Of a stretch of DNA of 64,000 nt, positions 43,583 through 53,057 are shown in pieces. This DNA is from Streptomyces sp. Je 1-369 (GTDB taxonomy: Bacteria; Actinomycetota; Actinomycetes; Streptomycetales; Streptomycetaceae). The translations under genes and the position numbers were made by a program. Position 1 is the first letter of the stretch. The number at the start of each line of letters is the position of its first letter. The notes below the pieces were generated by a model. That model ran no database searches. It saw nothing but the letters and a program-made list of their open reading frames with translations, and had not been told where the DNA came from. The stretch covers positions 2,509,448 through 2,573,447 of the forward strand of contig NZ_CP101750.1 of assembly GCF_026810505.1 (NCBI RefSeq). The letters are read 5' to 3'.

Positions 43583-43809
43583 TCCGATTCAGCCGTGTCG
43601 AGGCGATCGACCTGCCCGGCACCGTCACCGTCCGGAACCCCGACCCCGTGGTCGCTCACATGGCCTCCTACCAGGCATGGGCGGACCAGCACGACGTACC
43701 CTTCGCAGCCACGATCGAGCGGGCCCGGGCCATCCTGGGCGCACACATCGCCCGGCATGGAGCGTTCGAGATCCACTGTCTCGGTGACATCCTCGTCTGC
43801 CGCCGCTAG
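43583..43809 (+). pseudogene. C-terminal fragment of a SAM-dependent methyltransferase
   Basis: About 75 codons read RVEAIDLPGTVTVRNPDPVV...HMASYQAWADQHDVPF...HGAFEIHCLGDILVCRR then stop. This is the usual C-terminal part of a class I methyltransferase (VVAHMASYRAW, GAFEIH.RGGILVCR), but the Rossmann domain with the SAM motif is missing and upstream sequence in this frame is antisense to the VOC gene. It is therefore a truncated relic. Its stop overlaps the convergent Lrp gene by 4 bp. Confidence 0.6.
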
Positions 43810-44303
43810 CGGCGACGCCCCTCCCTCCCCCGGGCCGGGCCTGGGGTCGGCTGTTCGGGCAGAGGCCGGTCGTGGACCACGTTCTTCATGACCAGGGTCG
43901 AGGTCAGGCGTTGGACTCCTGGGAGTTTCGCGAGTTGCTGGTCGTAGAGCTGTTGGTACGTCGTGAGGTCAGCCGTGGCCACGCGTAGGAGGTAGTCCGG
44001 TTCGCCGAACAGGCGTTGCGCCTGGATCACGTGCGGGACCGCAGCCACCGCCTCCTCGAACGTCTCCACCGTGTCCCGGTCCTCCCAGCGCAGCGTGGCG
44101 AAGACCAGGGCCTCGAAGTCCAGGCCGACGGCCGCGGGGTCGACCACCGCGCGGTAACCGCGGATCGCGCCCGCGCGTTCGAGGTCCCGCAGGCGGCGGT
44201 GGCAGGGCGAGACGCTCAGTTTCACCCGCGCCGCCAGCTCCGTGACCGTGAGGCGGCCGTCCAGCTGTAGCTCGGTAAGAATTTTCCTGTCCATGGCGTC
44301 CAT
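43806..44303 (-). CDS. Lrp/AsnC-family transcriptional regulator
   Basis: A 165-aa regulator. The N-terminal HTH is DRKILTELQLDGRLTVTELAARVKLSVSPCHRRLRDLE; the C-terminal RAM ligand-binding domain (FGEPDYLLRVATADLTTYQQLYDQQLAKLPGVQRLTSTLVMKNV) senses amino acids. A basic RGREGRRR tail follows. It is divergent from a LysE-type exporter gene with a 117-bp shared region, the standard regulator/exporter arrangement, so it probably activates the exporter when its amino acid accumulates. Confidence 0.94.
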   Translation of the reverse strand: MDAMDRKILTELQLDGRLTVTELAARVKLSVSPCHRRLRDLERAGAIRGYRAVVDPAAVGLDFEALVFATLRWEDRDTVETFEEAVAAVPHVIQAQRLFGEPDYLLRVATADLTTYQQLYDQQLAKLPGVQRLTSTLVMKNVVHDRPLPEQPTPGPARGREGRRR

Positions 44304-44420
44304 GGGGAGATTCTCCCCCGGAACGGCCGCATACCGGGTAAATGCGGGAACACTTTTGGGGGCTTCGCGCCTAATCTCCCTCTTGGAGTCAGAAGCTTTG
44401 AGGGAACGGGACACAGGTAT

Positions 44421-45068
44421 ATGGATACGGCGACGGTGGCGGCCTTTCTCGCGGTGGATCTGCTGCTGATCTTCACGCCGGGCGCGGACTGGGCGTACGC
44501 CATCACCGCGGGGCTTCGGGACCGGTCCGTCGTTCCCGCGGTCGCCGGGCTCATAGCCGGATACGCGGGGTACACCCTCCTCGCCGTCGCCGGGCTCGTG
44601 GTGATCGTGGCCAGTTCGGCTACCGTCCTCACCGCGCTCACCGTCGCCGGGGCCGGGTATCTGGTGTGGCTGGGGTGGGGGGTCGTCAGGGCGCCCGTCG
44701 CTCCGGCGGCGGATACGGGCGCGGGGGCGGGTGCGGGGGCGGCCCCTGGTGAGGGCGCGTCCTCGGCGTGGCAGGTCGCCCTCAAGGGGGCCGGGACCAG
44801 CGGACTCAACCCGAAGGCCCTACTGCTGTACTTCGCGCTGTTCCCGCAGTTCATCGACTCCGCCGGCGATTGGCCCGTCGCCGCGCAGACCGGGCTGCTC
44901 GGCACGCTCCACATGACCGCCTGCGCCGTCGTCTACCTCGGTGTCGGCGTGCTGGCGCGGACCGTGCTGAAGGCCCGGCCGTCCGCCGCGCGGGTGGTGA
45001 CCCGGGCCTCCGGTGCCATGATGATCGTCATCGGCGGGTTCCTGCTGGTGGAGCAGCTCGCCGGTTGA
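44421..45068 (+). CDS. LysE/RhtB family amino-acid exporter
   Basis: A 215-aa membrane protein with six TM helices. LLLIFTPGADWAYAITAGLRDRS is the RhtB signature (PGxxxxxxxxxGxxxG type), then a Gly/Ala-rich loop (DTGAGAGAGAAPGEG), and GLNPKALLLYFALFPQFID, also diagnostic. Exports an amino acid or derivative; the substrate cannot be told. Divergent from and probably regulated by the Lrp gene. Confidence 0.93.
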   Translation: MDTATVAAFLAVDLLLIFTPGADWAYAITAGLRDRSVVPAVAGLIAGYAGYTLLAVAGLVVIVASSATVLTALTVAGAGYLVWLGWGVVRAPVAPAADTGAGAGAGAAPGEGASSAWQVALKGAGTSGLNPKALLLYFALFPQFIDSAGDWPVAAQTGLLGTLHMTACAVVYLGVGVLARTVLKARPSAARVVTRASGAMMIVIGGFLLVEQLAG

Positions 45069-45269
45069 TTAGCCCGCACGTATCGCGTATCGCGCATCGC
45101 CCATCGCGCATTGGCCGCAGTCTTATAATCTTGCTTTCTCAATTCGCCGCCAGGGAAGCGGTGTTGATTACGGTCATCGGCCCGGCTCTTGTTAATTTGA
45201 CTCCCCCTGCATCAGCGGATCAGCGCGTCTGTGCGTCTGTGCGTCTGTGCGAAAGCTTTGGAGGAGTCC
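45069..45269 (+). promoter_or_regulatory. Less GC-rich leader region of the accessory operon
   Basis: A stretch of 200 bp with markedly more A/T than the surroundings. It contains short CGTATCGCG/CGCATCGC repeats (45078-45110), a TATAAT hexamer (45124-45129, unusual in this GC-rich genome; no -35 at standard spacing), TTGTTAATTTGAC (from 45188), and three GTCTGTGC direct repeats (45227-45250). It is the only place a promoter for the downstream accessory genes could lie unless internal ones exist. Confidence 0.45.
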
Positions 45270-45773
45270 TTGGTTCGAGTCTGGGCGGCGGGCGGCGGGC
45301 TCGCTCTTGTCGCCGCCACGTGCACCTACGTCGCCCTGGGGCCCGCCGGGGTTGCGCAAGGGCAGGGGGACGAGAGAGAGCCGATTCCTACTCTCTTTCT
45401 CACGCAGGAACCACACGACGCCCAGATCCCTTCCTCTGACGCCGACGACGACGCGCGCGCCGTCATCGCCTCTCGGTTCACCGTCAAGGACCGTGCCGGT
45501 GCGACCGTCGGTGGGGCTTTTGAGACCTGCGCCAAGGAAATGGCCGGGGGGCGTGCGGTCACCGCGTACTGCTCCGGGATCATCGAGATCGAGGGCAAGG
45601 GGAAGATCGGCTTTCAGGCGTCTCGTGCGGTGTCAGGCGACCCCACGGATGACCACGCCCTCGTCACGGGTCTCGTCACCGGCGGCACCGGCGCCTACGA
45701 CGGTGTCGACGGCGAGATGGACCTCACCCCGCCCGCCACCGCCGACGGCACCTGGAGGGCGGAGTTCCACTGA
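45270..45773 (+). CDS. Small secreted protein, allene-oxide-cyclase/dirigent-like barrel
   Basis: About 167 aa, with a signal-type N-terminus (VRVWAAGGGLALVAATCTYVA) and a mature domain carrying AGATVGGAFETC, AYCSGIIEIEGKGKIGFQASR, TGLVTGGTGAYDGVDGEMDLTP: alternating strands and the GGTGAY.GV.GE motif typical of AOC/dirigent-like barrels. TTG 45270 follows GGAGGAG and is preferred; GTG 45231 would add 13 residues encoded by a GTCTGTGC repeat. It lies just upstream of the STAND/CHAT operon. Confidence 0.65.
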   Translation: MVRVWAAGGGLALVAATCTYVALGPAGVAQGQGDEREPIPTLFLTQEPHDAQIPSSDADDDARAVIASRFTVKDRAGATVGGAFETCAKEMAGGRAVTAYCSGIIEIEGKGKIGFQASRAVSGDPTDDHALVTGLVTGGTGAYDGVDGEMDLTPPATADGTWRAEFH

Positions 45774-45835
45774 CTCCGGTGGCCGTCACGGCGCATGTGA
45801 CGGCACTACGACGGCGCAGTCGCCGAGCCGTCCGC

Positions 45836-48800
45836 ATGACAGTGCCTCTCGACCTGAACTACGATGCCTACCAGGGAAGTTGGGGGGCTCCCAGGATCCG
45901 CCTCCCACGTGAAGGCGGGTGGGAGGCCGAGGTGATCGCGGCGGAGCGGCTGCACCGTTCGGAAGCCACCGAGCAGTCCGAACCGGATGCCCTGGAACTG
46001 CGCCGTGCGCACGCGCCCGCCGACGTCAGCGGCAACCCGCACACCGAGGAGCGCACAGGCGTTCCGCCCCACGCCGTGGCCGCCGCCCTCTCCATCGCTC
46101 CCCCGGCGGGGATGGACAATCTGCCGCAGAGCACGACCGACGTGTTCGTCGGCCGGTCCGACGACCTGGTGAGCATCCGGCGGTCCCTCGGCATGGGTGA
46201 AGGCGTCATCACCCAGCCGCAGACCCTGCACGGTCTCGGCGGCGTCGGGAAGACCGCTCTCGCGCTGCGTTACGCGCTGACGCATCGGCACGGCTACAAC
46301 GTCATCTGGTGGATCGGCGCCGACAGCCGCGAACAGGTCGATGCCGCCCTCGCCGACCTCGCCGTCTTCCTGCATCCGGGCTGGGCGCTCACCGCCCTGC
46401 CCAAGCAGCAGACGGAGTGGGCGCTGCTGTGGCTGCAGGCGCACAGCGGCTGGCTCCTGATCTTCGACAACGCCGAGGCGCCCGCCGATCTCAACCCCTA
46501 CCTCGGCCGGCTGCACGGGCACGGGCACCAGCTCGTCACCAGTCGCCGCGCCGACGGCTGGCACACCAGCGCGCAGCCGCTGCCCCTCGACGTCCTGGCC
46601 TCCGAGTCGTCGGTGAACCTGCTGTGCGGCCTCGCGCTGGCCCACCGGGCGCACGGTCAGGTACCGGTCGATCCGACGCAGGAGGAGCGGCGGCAGGCCG
46701 CCGAACTCGCGGGTGAGTTAGGGCACTTACCCCTGGCCTTGGCGCAGGCCGGCGCCTATCTGCGGCAGACCGGTACGTCGTTCGCCGCCTACCGCGCCCT
46801 GCTGCGGGAATCTCCCGCTACGGTGCTCGACGCCACCGCGGCGACCGGCGACGCCACTCGTACGATCGCCCGCATCTGGCGGACCACCCTGCGCGCCGTC
46901 GACCGGACCGATCCGTCGGCGGTCACCCTGCTGCACACCCTGGCCTGGTACGCGCCCGAGGCGGTGCCGCGCGACGCGCTCTCCGCGCTCAGCGATGTGC
47001 TCGGCGATGCGCTTAGTGATGCGCTGGGTGACCTGGGAGTGGCGCCGCCCGGTGGCTCCCCCCGCATCGACGCCGCCCTGCGTCTGCTCGCCGACTACAA
47101 CATGATCACGCTCACCGGGCAGACCGTCACGGTGCACAGGCTCGTACAGACCGTGCTGCGTACGCCCGCCCTGGCGGACGGTTCCTCTCCGCGGACAGCA
47201 GGCCGCGCGGGCCGCGCCTGGGCCGAGGCCGTCATGGTCCGGGCCCTGCCGGACGGACCGCGCGCCGAGCGCGAGGTGCAGGCCCGCTGGCAGGAACTGC
47301 TGCCCCACATCCAGGCGTTGGCCGCCACCCGCCCCGTCGGCGTACGGCCGGAGGAAGCCTCCGTGCGGCTGTACGCGCGGGCGGCGGAAGAACTCGTCGC
47401 GCGCGACCAGAAAGTGCTCGCCGTCCCCCTGCTGGAAGCCGTCGTCGACGGGCACGTCCTGCTCCACGGGAACGACCATCCGGCCACCCTCGACAGCCGC
47501 GACGCCCTCGCCGACGCGCAGAGCAGGGACGGTGACCCGCACCGGGCCGTGGAGTTGTGCCGCGCGCTGATCGCCGATCGCGGGCGGGTGTTCGGGCCCG
47601 ACCATCCGACCACGCTGGCCAGTCGTCACACGTACGCGCACGCGCTGCGGAAGGCGGGCGAGCATCAGACGGCGGTCCGGGAGTTCGAGGCCGTCGCGGC
47701 GGACCGGGCCCGTGCCCTCGGACCGGAGCACCGCGACACGCTCGACAGCCGCGACGGTCTCGCCTACGCGCGCCAGATGGCCGGTGCCCACCAAGCCGCT
47801 GTCCAGGAGTACGAGGCCGTCGTCACCGACCGGACGCGGCTCTTCGGGGCCGATGATCCGTCGACGCTCACCAGCCGCAACAGCCTCGCCTACGCCCGTC
47901 GTACCGCGGGCGACTACGCACGCGCCATAGCGTTGTACGAGGCGGCGATCGCGGACCGCACGCGAGTCCTCGGAGCCGATCATCCGGACACGCTCACCAG
48001 CCGGGGCTGGCTGGCGCACGCCCAGCGGGTGGCCCGGGACCGCCGCGCGGCCGTGGACGGCTTCGCGGCCATCGTGGCGGACCGCACCCGGATCCAGGGG
48101 GGTGATCACCCCGACACCTTCGACAGCCGGGCCGATCTCGCGTACGCACACCAGAGCGCCGGGGACCCGGCTGCCGCCGTACGGGAGCTGAGTGACCTCG
48201 TCACGGACCGCTCGCGCGTCCAGGGCGCCGACCACCCCGCGACGCTCGACGCCCGCGAGGGCCTGGCGGGGGCTTGCCGGGCCATGGGTGACCACCGGCG
48301 CGCCATCAGCCTCTACGAGTCCGCGCTGGCGGACCGGGTCCGCGTCCAGGGTCCGTCCCATCCGGCGACCCTGGACTGCCGGGAGAACCTCGCCTTCGCC
48401 TGTTCCGCGGCCGGCGAGCACGCCCGCGCGGTCCGGCTCTTCACGGCCTTGGTGTCGCGGCACACCCGGACCCGGGGCCGTCGGCACCCGGCCACGCTCA
48501 AGGCCCGCGACAACGTGGCGTACGCCTACCGTGCCGCCGGTGATCACGCGCGGGCGCTCGCCTGGTGCGAGCCCGTCGTCGCGGACTCCATCGAGCAGCT
48601 GGGCCCCGAGCACCCCGCCACCCTCGACAGCCGGGAGCAACTGGCGGTCATCCGGCGTCTGGCACAGCAGTACACCGTCGCGGTCGCGGAGTTCGCCGCC
48701 CTCGTCGAGGACCGCACCCGCATCCAGGGGCCGGATCATCCCGACACCCTCGGCGCCCGCATCAGCGTCGCGTCCGCCCGCAACCACGCCGGTGGTCCGG

Positions 48801-51769
48801 CAGAGGCTGTGCGCGACTTCGAGGACCTGCTCGCCGACCACATCCGGCTGTACGGCCCCGACCACCTCGACGTGCTGAACATCCGGTCCTGGCTGGCCCT
48901 GACGTGCCGCCACGCGGGGTCGTACCGACGGGCGATCGAGATGTACGAGCAACTCGTCCTGGACCGCGCCCGCATCCACGGCCCGCGCCACCCGGAGGTC
49001 CTCGCGACCCGGTACTTCCTCGCTCTCGCCTGGAATGTCGAGGGCGACTACCGCCGGGCCGCGGCCCTGCTCAGAGAGGTTGCCGCGGAGCGCGCCGCGG
49101 TGCTGGGCCCGGACCACCCGGACGTACTCGCCACCCGCAGGAGTCTGGCCGACGCCGTCCGGAGCGCCGGGGAGTACCGGCACGCCACCGCCCTCTACCA
49201 GCAACTGCTCGACGACTACGTACGTGTCTGCGGGCCGACCCACCTCTCCACCTTGGCCTGTCGCAACGAGCTCGGCTTCACACGGCAACGGGCGGGCGAA
49301 TACGCGGCCGCGGTCCGGGACATGGAAGAAGTCGTCGCCGACCGCACCCGCATCCAAGGCGCCGACCACCCCGCCACCCTGATCAGCCGGGTCAACCTGG
49401 CCTACGCCTGCCGCGACGCGGGCGAGCACGCACGTGACATCCGCCTCTGCGAAGAACTCGTCGTCGACACGGTGCGGCTGCGCGGCCCGGAACACCCCGC
49501 CAGCTTCGCGCGGCGCCGTGAATTGGGGCGTGCGGTCTGCGCGGCCAGGCAGTACACCCGTGGCGTGCAGCTCTACGAACAACTACGGCACGACCAGCAA
49601 CGCGTGCAGGGCCCGGAACACTGGAGCACGCTGCTCAATCGGGAGCTTCTGGCAGGCGCCCGACTGGCCGAACGGCGGTTCCGCGAAGCCCAGGAGGAGT
49701 TCGACGCGCTCGTCGCCGACCGCACCCGGATTCAGGGCCCTCACCACAGGGCAACGCTGGCCGGCCGGTCCTACGCCGCTCACAGCTGCCTGCGTGCCGG
49801 GGACCACCAACGCGCCATGTCCCTCTACGAACAGCTCGTCGCCGACCGCGTCCGGGTGCAAGGTCCGGAGCACCCGCAGGTGCTCGCCGCCCGCGATGAC
49901 TTCGCCGGTGCTGTCCGGGCGGCCGGGGGCCATCGACGTGCGATCGCCCTGTACGAGCAGCTCTTGGCGGACTACGTACGCATCTGCGGCCCGGAGCACC
50001 TCGATACCCTGGCCTGCCGCCGTGCTCTCGGCTTCGCACGCCAACTGGCGGAACAGCACACGGCGGCACTGCGGGACGCGGAAGCGCTGGTCGCCGACCG
50101 CACCCGCATCCAGGGCGCCGACCACCCCGCGACCCTCGCCAGTCGGGCCGGCCTCGCCTACGCCTGCCACGGCGCGGGCGAACACGCCCGCGCCGTACAG
50201 CTCTACGGAGAGCTCGTCGCCGACAGCGTCCGGGTGCACGGCCCGGACCATCCCCTCACCTTCGGCAGGCGCGAGAACCTCGCCGACGTCCACGGCTATT
50301 CCGGTGCTCACGGCTCCGCGGTCGCACTGTACGAGGCGTTGGCCGCGGATCGGGCAAGGGTGCTCGGCGCCGATCATCCGGACACCCTCAACACCAGGCG
50401 GTGGCTCGCCTGGGCAGTCAAAGGGGCTGGGGATTACCCGCGCGCCATCTCCCTGTTCGAGGCGGCGCTCTCAGACCTGAGGCGCGTGCAGGGACCGGAG
50501 CACATCGACACCCTGTCCTGTCGCAACGGCCTTGTCTTCGCGTGGCAAGCGGCCGGTCACCCCACGACCGCACTGCGGGAGGTGGAGGCGCTGGTCGCCG
50601 ACCGCATCCGCGTCCAGGGCCCCGACCACCCCACAACCCTGGCCGGCCGGGACGACCTGGCGTACGCCTGCCGCTACGCGGGCGAACACACCCGCGCCGT
50701 TCAGCTCTACCGGGAGCTCGTCGCCGACCGGTCCCGCGTGCTGGGGCCGGATCACAGTGACACCCTGTACAGCCGCGGCGCCCTGGCCCTCGCCTCCCTC
50801 CCCGTCCGCTCCGCCGAGCACGTGATCGCCCTGAGCGAGGCACTCCTCGCCGATCACGTCCGGGTGTTCGGAGCCGACCACGCGAAGACCCTCGCCTGCC
50901 GCGAACGCCTGGCCTACGCCTGGCTGCGGGCCGGCGACAGCCATCGTGCGATCAACCTCTTCGAAGCCGTCATCGCCGACCGCTCCCGCAACCCGGGCCC
51001 GGGCCATCCGGACACGTCGGCCGGCGTCGCGGCCGCCCACCGGCAAGGCCAGGACGCCTTGCCGACCGTGGTGACGTACTGGAACCGGCTGCAGGACCGT
51101 ACTCATCCCACCGCCATCGACGCCCTCGCACAGGCGTACAGCGACGCGGGCGACCACGAACGCGCCATCGCGCTGTTCGAAGCGGTCGCCTCCGGCCGGG
51201 AGCAGATCCTCGGCGAGGGGCACCCAGCCACCCTCGACAGCCGCACCGGCGCGGTCTTCGCGCGGGCCGCCGCGGGTGACGTACAGGGCGCCTCCGCCGC
51301 CGGGGATGATCTGCTCGACGACGTGGAGCGGCTGCTCGGCCCCGACCACCCCCGGGCCCACGACCTCCGTCGGCGGATGACCGCGCTGCTGCCCACTTGG
51401 GCGCTGCGGCTGCGGCTCCTCGACGACGAGGTGCGGGCGGGAGAGACCGTACGCGTCGAGGTCCGCATCGAGCGGTCCGGGCAGCACGACACGTCTCCCG
51501 CGTCCGAGGCCCCGCAGCTCCCCCCACTCCTCCTCGTCGCCGCGACCCGCTCCGCCGCCACCGTCGAGCCGCCCCTCGCCGAGTACGTCACCGGAGTAGA
51601 GCCCGCCGTCTTCGAGTTCACGGCGCCGGAACCGGGCGCGCACCGCCTGCGGTTCACCGTGTACGACCGCGATGTCGGCGTCGTCCTCCAGGACTTGGAG
51701 ACCAGCATCGACGTCGTGGCCGGCACCCCTTCTCTTGTCGGTGAGGCCCCCGGACCCAGGAGGAACTGA
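45836..51769 (+). CDS. STAND NTPase: NB-ARC domain plus about 31 TPRs and C-terminal beta-sandwich
   Basis: A giant sensor of about 1,977 aa. Residues 1-110 are an unrecognised N-domain. An NB-ARC ATPase follows: P-loop GLGGVGKTAL with K139, Walker B WLLIFDNAE, LVTSRR, GHLPLALAQAGAYL (GLPL-like) and VHRLVQTVL (MHD-like). Residues about 543-1847 are TPRs of constant 42-aa length with consensus VQGPDHPATL..R..LAYA...AGEHARAV.LYE.LVADR. The last about 125 residues form a beta-sandwich. ATG 45836 is preferred over GTG 45779, whose 19 extra codons look noncoding. Probably senses a ligand with the repeats and oligomerises to switch on the CHAT protease encoded 4 nt downstream. Confidence 0.9.
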   Translation: MTVPLDLNYDAYQGSWGAPRIRLPREGGWEAEVIAAERLHRSEATEQSEPDALELRRAHAPADVSGNPHTEERTGVPPHAVAAALSIAPPAGMDNLPQSTTDVFVGRSDDLVSIRRSLGMGEGVITQPQTLHGLGGVGKTALALRYALTHRHGYNVIWWIGADSREQVDAALADLAVFLHPGWALTALPKQQTEWALLWLQAHSGWLLIFDNAEAPADLNPYLGRLHGHGHQLVTSRRADGWHTSAQPLPLDVLASESSVNLLCGLALAHRAHGQVPVDPTQEERRQAAELAGELGHLPLALAQAGAYLRQTGTSFAAYRALLRESPATVLDATAATGDATRTIARIWRTTLRAVDRTDPSAVTLLHTLAWYAPEAVPRDALSALSDVLGDALSDALGDLGVAPPGGSPRIDAALRLLADYNMITLTGQTVTVHRLVQTVLRTPALADGSSPRTAGRAGRAWAEAVMVRALPDGPRAEREVQARWQELLPHIQALAATRPVGVRPEEASVRLYARAAEELVARDQKVLAVPLLEAVVDGHVLLHGNDHPATLDSRDALADAQSRDGDPHRAVELCRALIADRGRVFGPDHPTTLASRHTYAHALRKAGEHQTAVREFEAVAADRARALGPEHRDTLDSRDGLAYARQMAGAHQAAVQEYEAVVTDRTRLFGADDPSTLTSRNSLAYARRTAGDYARAIALYEAAIADRTRVLGADHPDTLTSRGWLAHAQRVARDRRAAVDGFAAIVADRTRIQGGDHPDTFDSRADLAYAHQSAGDPAAAVRELSDLVTDRSRVQGADHPATLDAREGLAGACRAMGDHRRAISLYESALADRVRVQGPSHPATLDCRENLAFACSAAGEHARAVRLFTALVSRHTRTRGRRHPATLKARDNVAYAYRAAGDHARALAWCEPVVADSIEQLGPEHPATLDSREQLAVIRRLAQQYTVAVAEFAALVEDRTRIQGPDHPDTLGARISVASARNHAGGPAEAVRDFEDLLADHIRLYGPDHLDVLNIRSWLALTCRHAGSYRRAIEMYEQLVLDRARIHGPRHPEVLATRYFLALAWNVEGDYRRAAALLREVAAERAAVLGPDHPDVLATRRSLADAVRSAGEYRHATALYQQLLDDYVRVCGPTHLSTLACRNELGFTRQRAGEYAAAVRDMEEVVADRTRIQGADHPATLISRVNLAYACRDAGEHARDIRLCEELVVDTVRLRGPEHPASFARRRELGRAVCAARQYTRGVQLYEQLRHDQQRVQGPEHWSTLLNRELLAGARLAERRFREAQEEFDALVADRTRIQGPHHRATLAGRSYAAHSCLRAGDHQRAMSLYEQLVADRVRVQGPEHPQVLAARDDFAGAVRAAGGHRRAIALYEQLLADYVRICGPEHLDTLACRRALGFARQLAEQHTAALRDAEALVADRTRIQGADHPATLASRAGLAYACHGAGEHARAVQLYGELVADSVRVHGPDHPLTFGRRENLADVHGYSGAHGSAVALYEALAADRARVLGADHPDTLNTRRWLAWAVKGAGDYPRAISLFEAALSDLRRVQGPEHIDTLSCRNGLVFAWQAAGHPTTALREVEALVADRIRVQGPDHPTTLAGRDDLAYACRYAGEHTRAVQLYRELVADRSRVLGPDHSDTLYSRGALALASLPVRSAEHVIALSEALLADHVRVFGADHAKTLACRERLAYAWLRAGDSHRAINLFEAVIADRSRNPGPGHPDTSAGVAAAHRQGQDALPTVVTYWNRLQDRTHPTAIDALAQAYSDAGDHERAIALFEAVASGREQILGEGHPATLDSRTGAVFARAAAGDVQGASAAGDDLLDDVERLLGPDHPRAHDLRRRMTALLPTWALRLRLLDDEVRAGETVRVEVRIERSGQHDTSPASEAPQLPPLLLVAATRSAATVEPPLAEYVTGVEPAVFEFTAPEPGAHRLRFTVYDRDVGVVLQDLETSIDVVAGTPSLVGEAPGPRRN

Positions 51770-51773
51770 GCAG

Positions 51774-53057
51774 GTGTCCAAAGAGCTCGTGGCGGACGTG
51801 ATCCAGAATCCCTCGCTCGACTTCACTGCGCTTCCGCCGCGTCAGCGTCGTCCGGAGAGCCCGGCCCGTACGAAGGAACCGCTCGACCTGGTCGTGATGC
51901 TCCGTCAGCACGGCGCGCTGCTGCACATATCCGCCATCATCCCCGGGCAGCGCACCCCGAAGAACGGAACAGCGCACGCCTATCTCACCGTCACCGCCGA
52001 CGACATCCTGCAGAAGGCGGCGCGGCTGCGCACGGTCTGGCGCGACCGGCTGGTGCACCACCAGCCGTGCGACGCCGACGGGATGCCGCTGGGCGGCCAT
52101 CCGTTCAGCGACACGGTCGACCTGTCCGCCCACGCCAAACCCTCGCAGCAGCTGACGGACGATCTCGCCGACGAAGGACAGCATCTCCTCGAAGCGTTGC
52201 TCTCGGGCACGGACGAGCAGATGTCCACCTTCCGGGCCTTCCTGCTCGGCGTGCTCGCCGGTGAGGAAGGGCTGCGCATCACCTTCGACTCGGACCTGCA
52301 CCTGCCCTGGCCGATGCTCGCCGTGGAGCTGCCCGCCGGCGCCGATCCGCGGCACGGCTTCCTCGGCTACCGGCATCAGATCGAGCAGACGGGCGCGTCG
52401 GCCTATCCGGCCGCCGCCCCGGCAGCCGCCCTCGGTCGGCAGCTTCCCGCGACGAGTCTCAACACGGACTCCACGCTCGACAACGTCGGCCGGGCCGCCG
52501 ACGTCCGCAAGCTGCTGGAGGAGCGGTCCCACCTGGTCATACGCACCGAGTCCGAGACCCTTCTCGAAGATCTCGCCGCTCCTCTGCTCAACGACGACGT
52601 CATGTACTTCTGGTGCCACGGCGCCTTCGTCGACAACGGGTCGCCCCACCCGCACCTCGCGGTCCGGCTCTCCGACGACCGGCCCATTGACGCCGACCTG
52701 GTCATGCGCAAACGCCGTCGGCACCGGGGCTCCGCCGACGCGGTCTTCCACCCCTTCGTCCTGCTCAACGCCTGCCACACCGGTCAGACCGCGCCGGGGC
52801 CGGGGCTCAAGCACCTCGGCGGGGTGCTGGTGAACCTGGGGGCGGACGGGGTCCTCGGGCCGCAGATCGAGATACCTCAACTCTTCGCCTCCGAGTACGC
52901 CTTCGCCTTCCTGGACCACTATCTCGGCGGCGACAGTACGGCCGGTGAGATCGCGATGGCGCTCGCCCGCGAGTACACCGACCGCTTCCACAATCCGCTG
53001 GCGCTGGCCTACTCGCTGTACTGCGGCATCGACAGCAGGCTGGAGATCTCCCTGTGA
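51774..53057 (+). CDS. CHAT domain (caspase-like) peptidase
   Basis: A 427-aa protein. The C-terminal half is a CHAT domain: the catalytic His is H282 in MYFWCHGAF and the catalytic Cys is C334 in LLNACHTG, matching the family's HG and xxACxTG motifs. FRAFLLGVLAGEEGLRITFDSD and LPWPMLAVELP belong to the preceding fold. The N-terminal about 200 residues are unassigned. GTG 51774 follows AGGAGG. It starts 4 nt after the NB-ARC/TPR stop and overlaps the hydrolase start by 4 bp, so the three are one operon. Likely effector protease activated by the sensor. Confidence 0.88.
   Translation: MSKELVADVIQNPSLDFTALPPRQRRPESPARTKEPLDLVVMLRQHGALLHISAIIPGQRTPKNGTAHAYLTVTADDILQKAARLRTVWRDRLVHHQPCDADGMPLGGHPFSDTVDLSAHAKPSQQLTDDLADEGQHLLEALLSGTDEQMSTFRAFLLGVLAGEEGLRITFDSDLHLPWPMLAVELPAGADPRHGFLGYRHQIEQTGASAYPAAAPAAALGRQLPATSLNTDSTLDNVGRAADVRKLLEERSHLVIRTESETLLEDLAAPLLNDDVMYFWCHGAFVDNGSPHPHLAVRLSDDRPIDADLVMRKRRRHRGSADAVFHPFVLLNACHTGQTAPGPGLKHLGGVLVNLGADGVLGPQIEIPQLFASEYAFAFLDHYLGGDSTAGEIAMALAREYTDRFHNPLALAYSLYCGIDSRLEISL

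Noticed and set aside
45779..45835. Upstream start (GTG 45779) for the STAND gene
   Set aside because: The 19 extra codons include several rare ones (cta, cga, agt) and form an Arg-rich run; ATG 45836 begins a normal-looking N-terminus. Not fully excluded.
47465..51370. Regular 126-bp spacing that could be mistaken for a CRISPR array or satellite
   Set aside because: The units are in frame, encode 42-aa TPRs, and vary mostly at synonymous or tolerated sites; no spacer/repeat partition and no cas genes.
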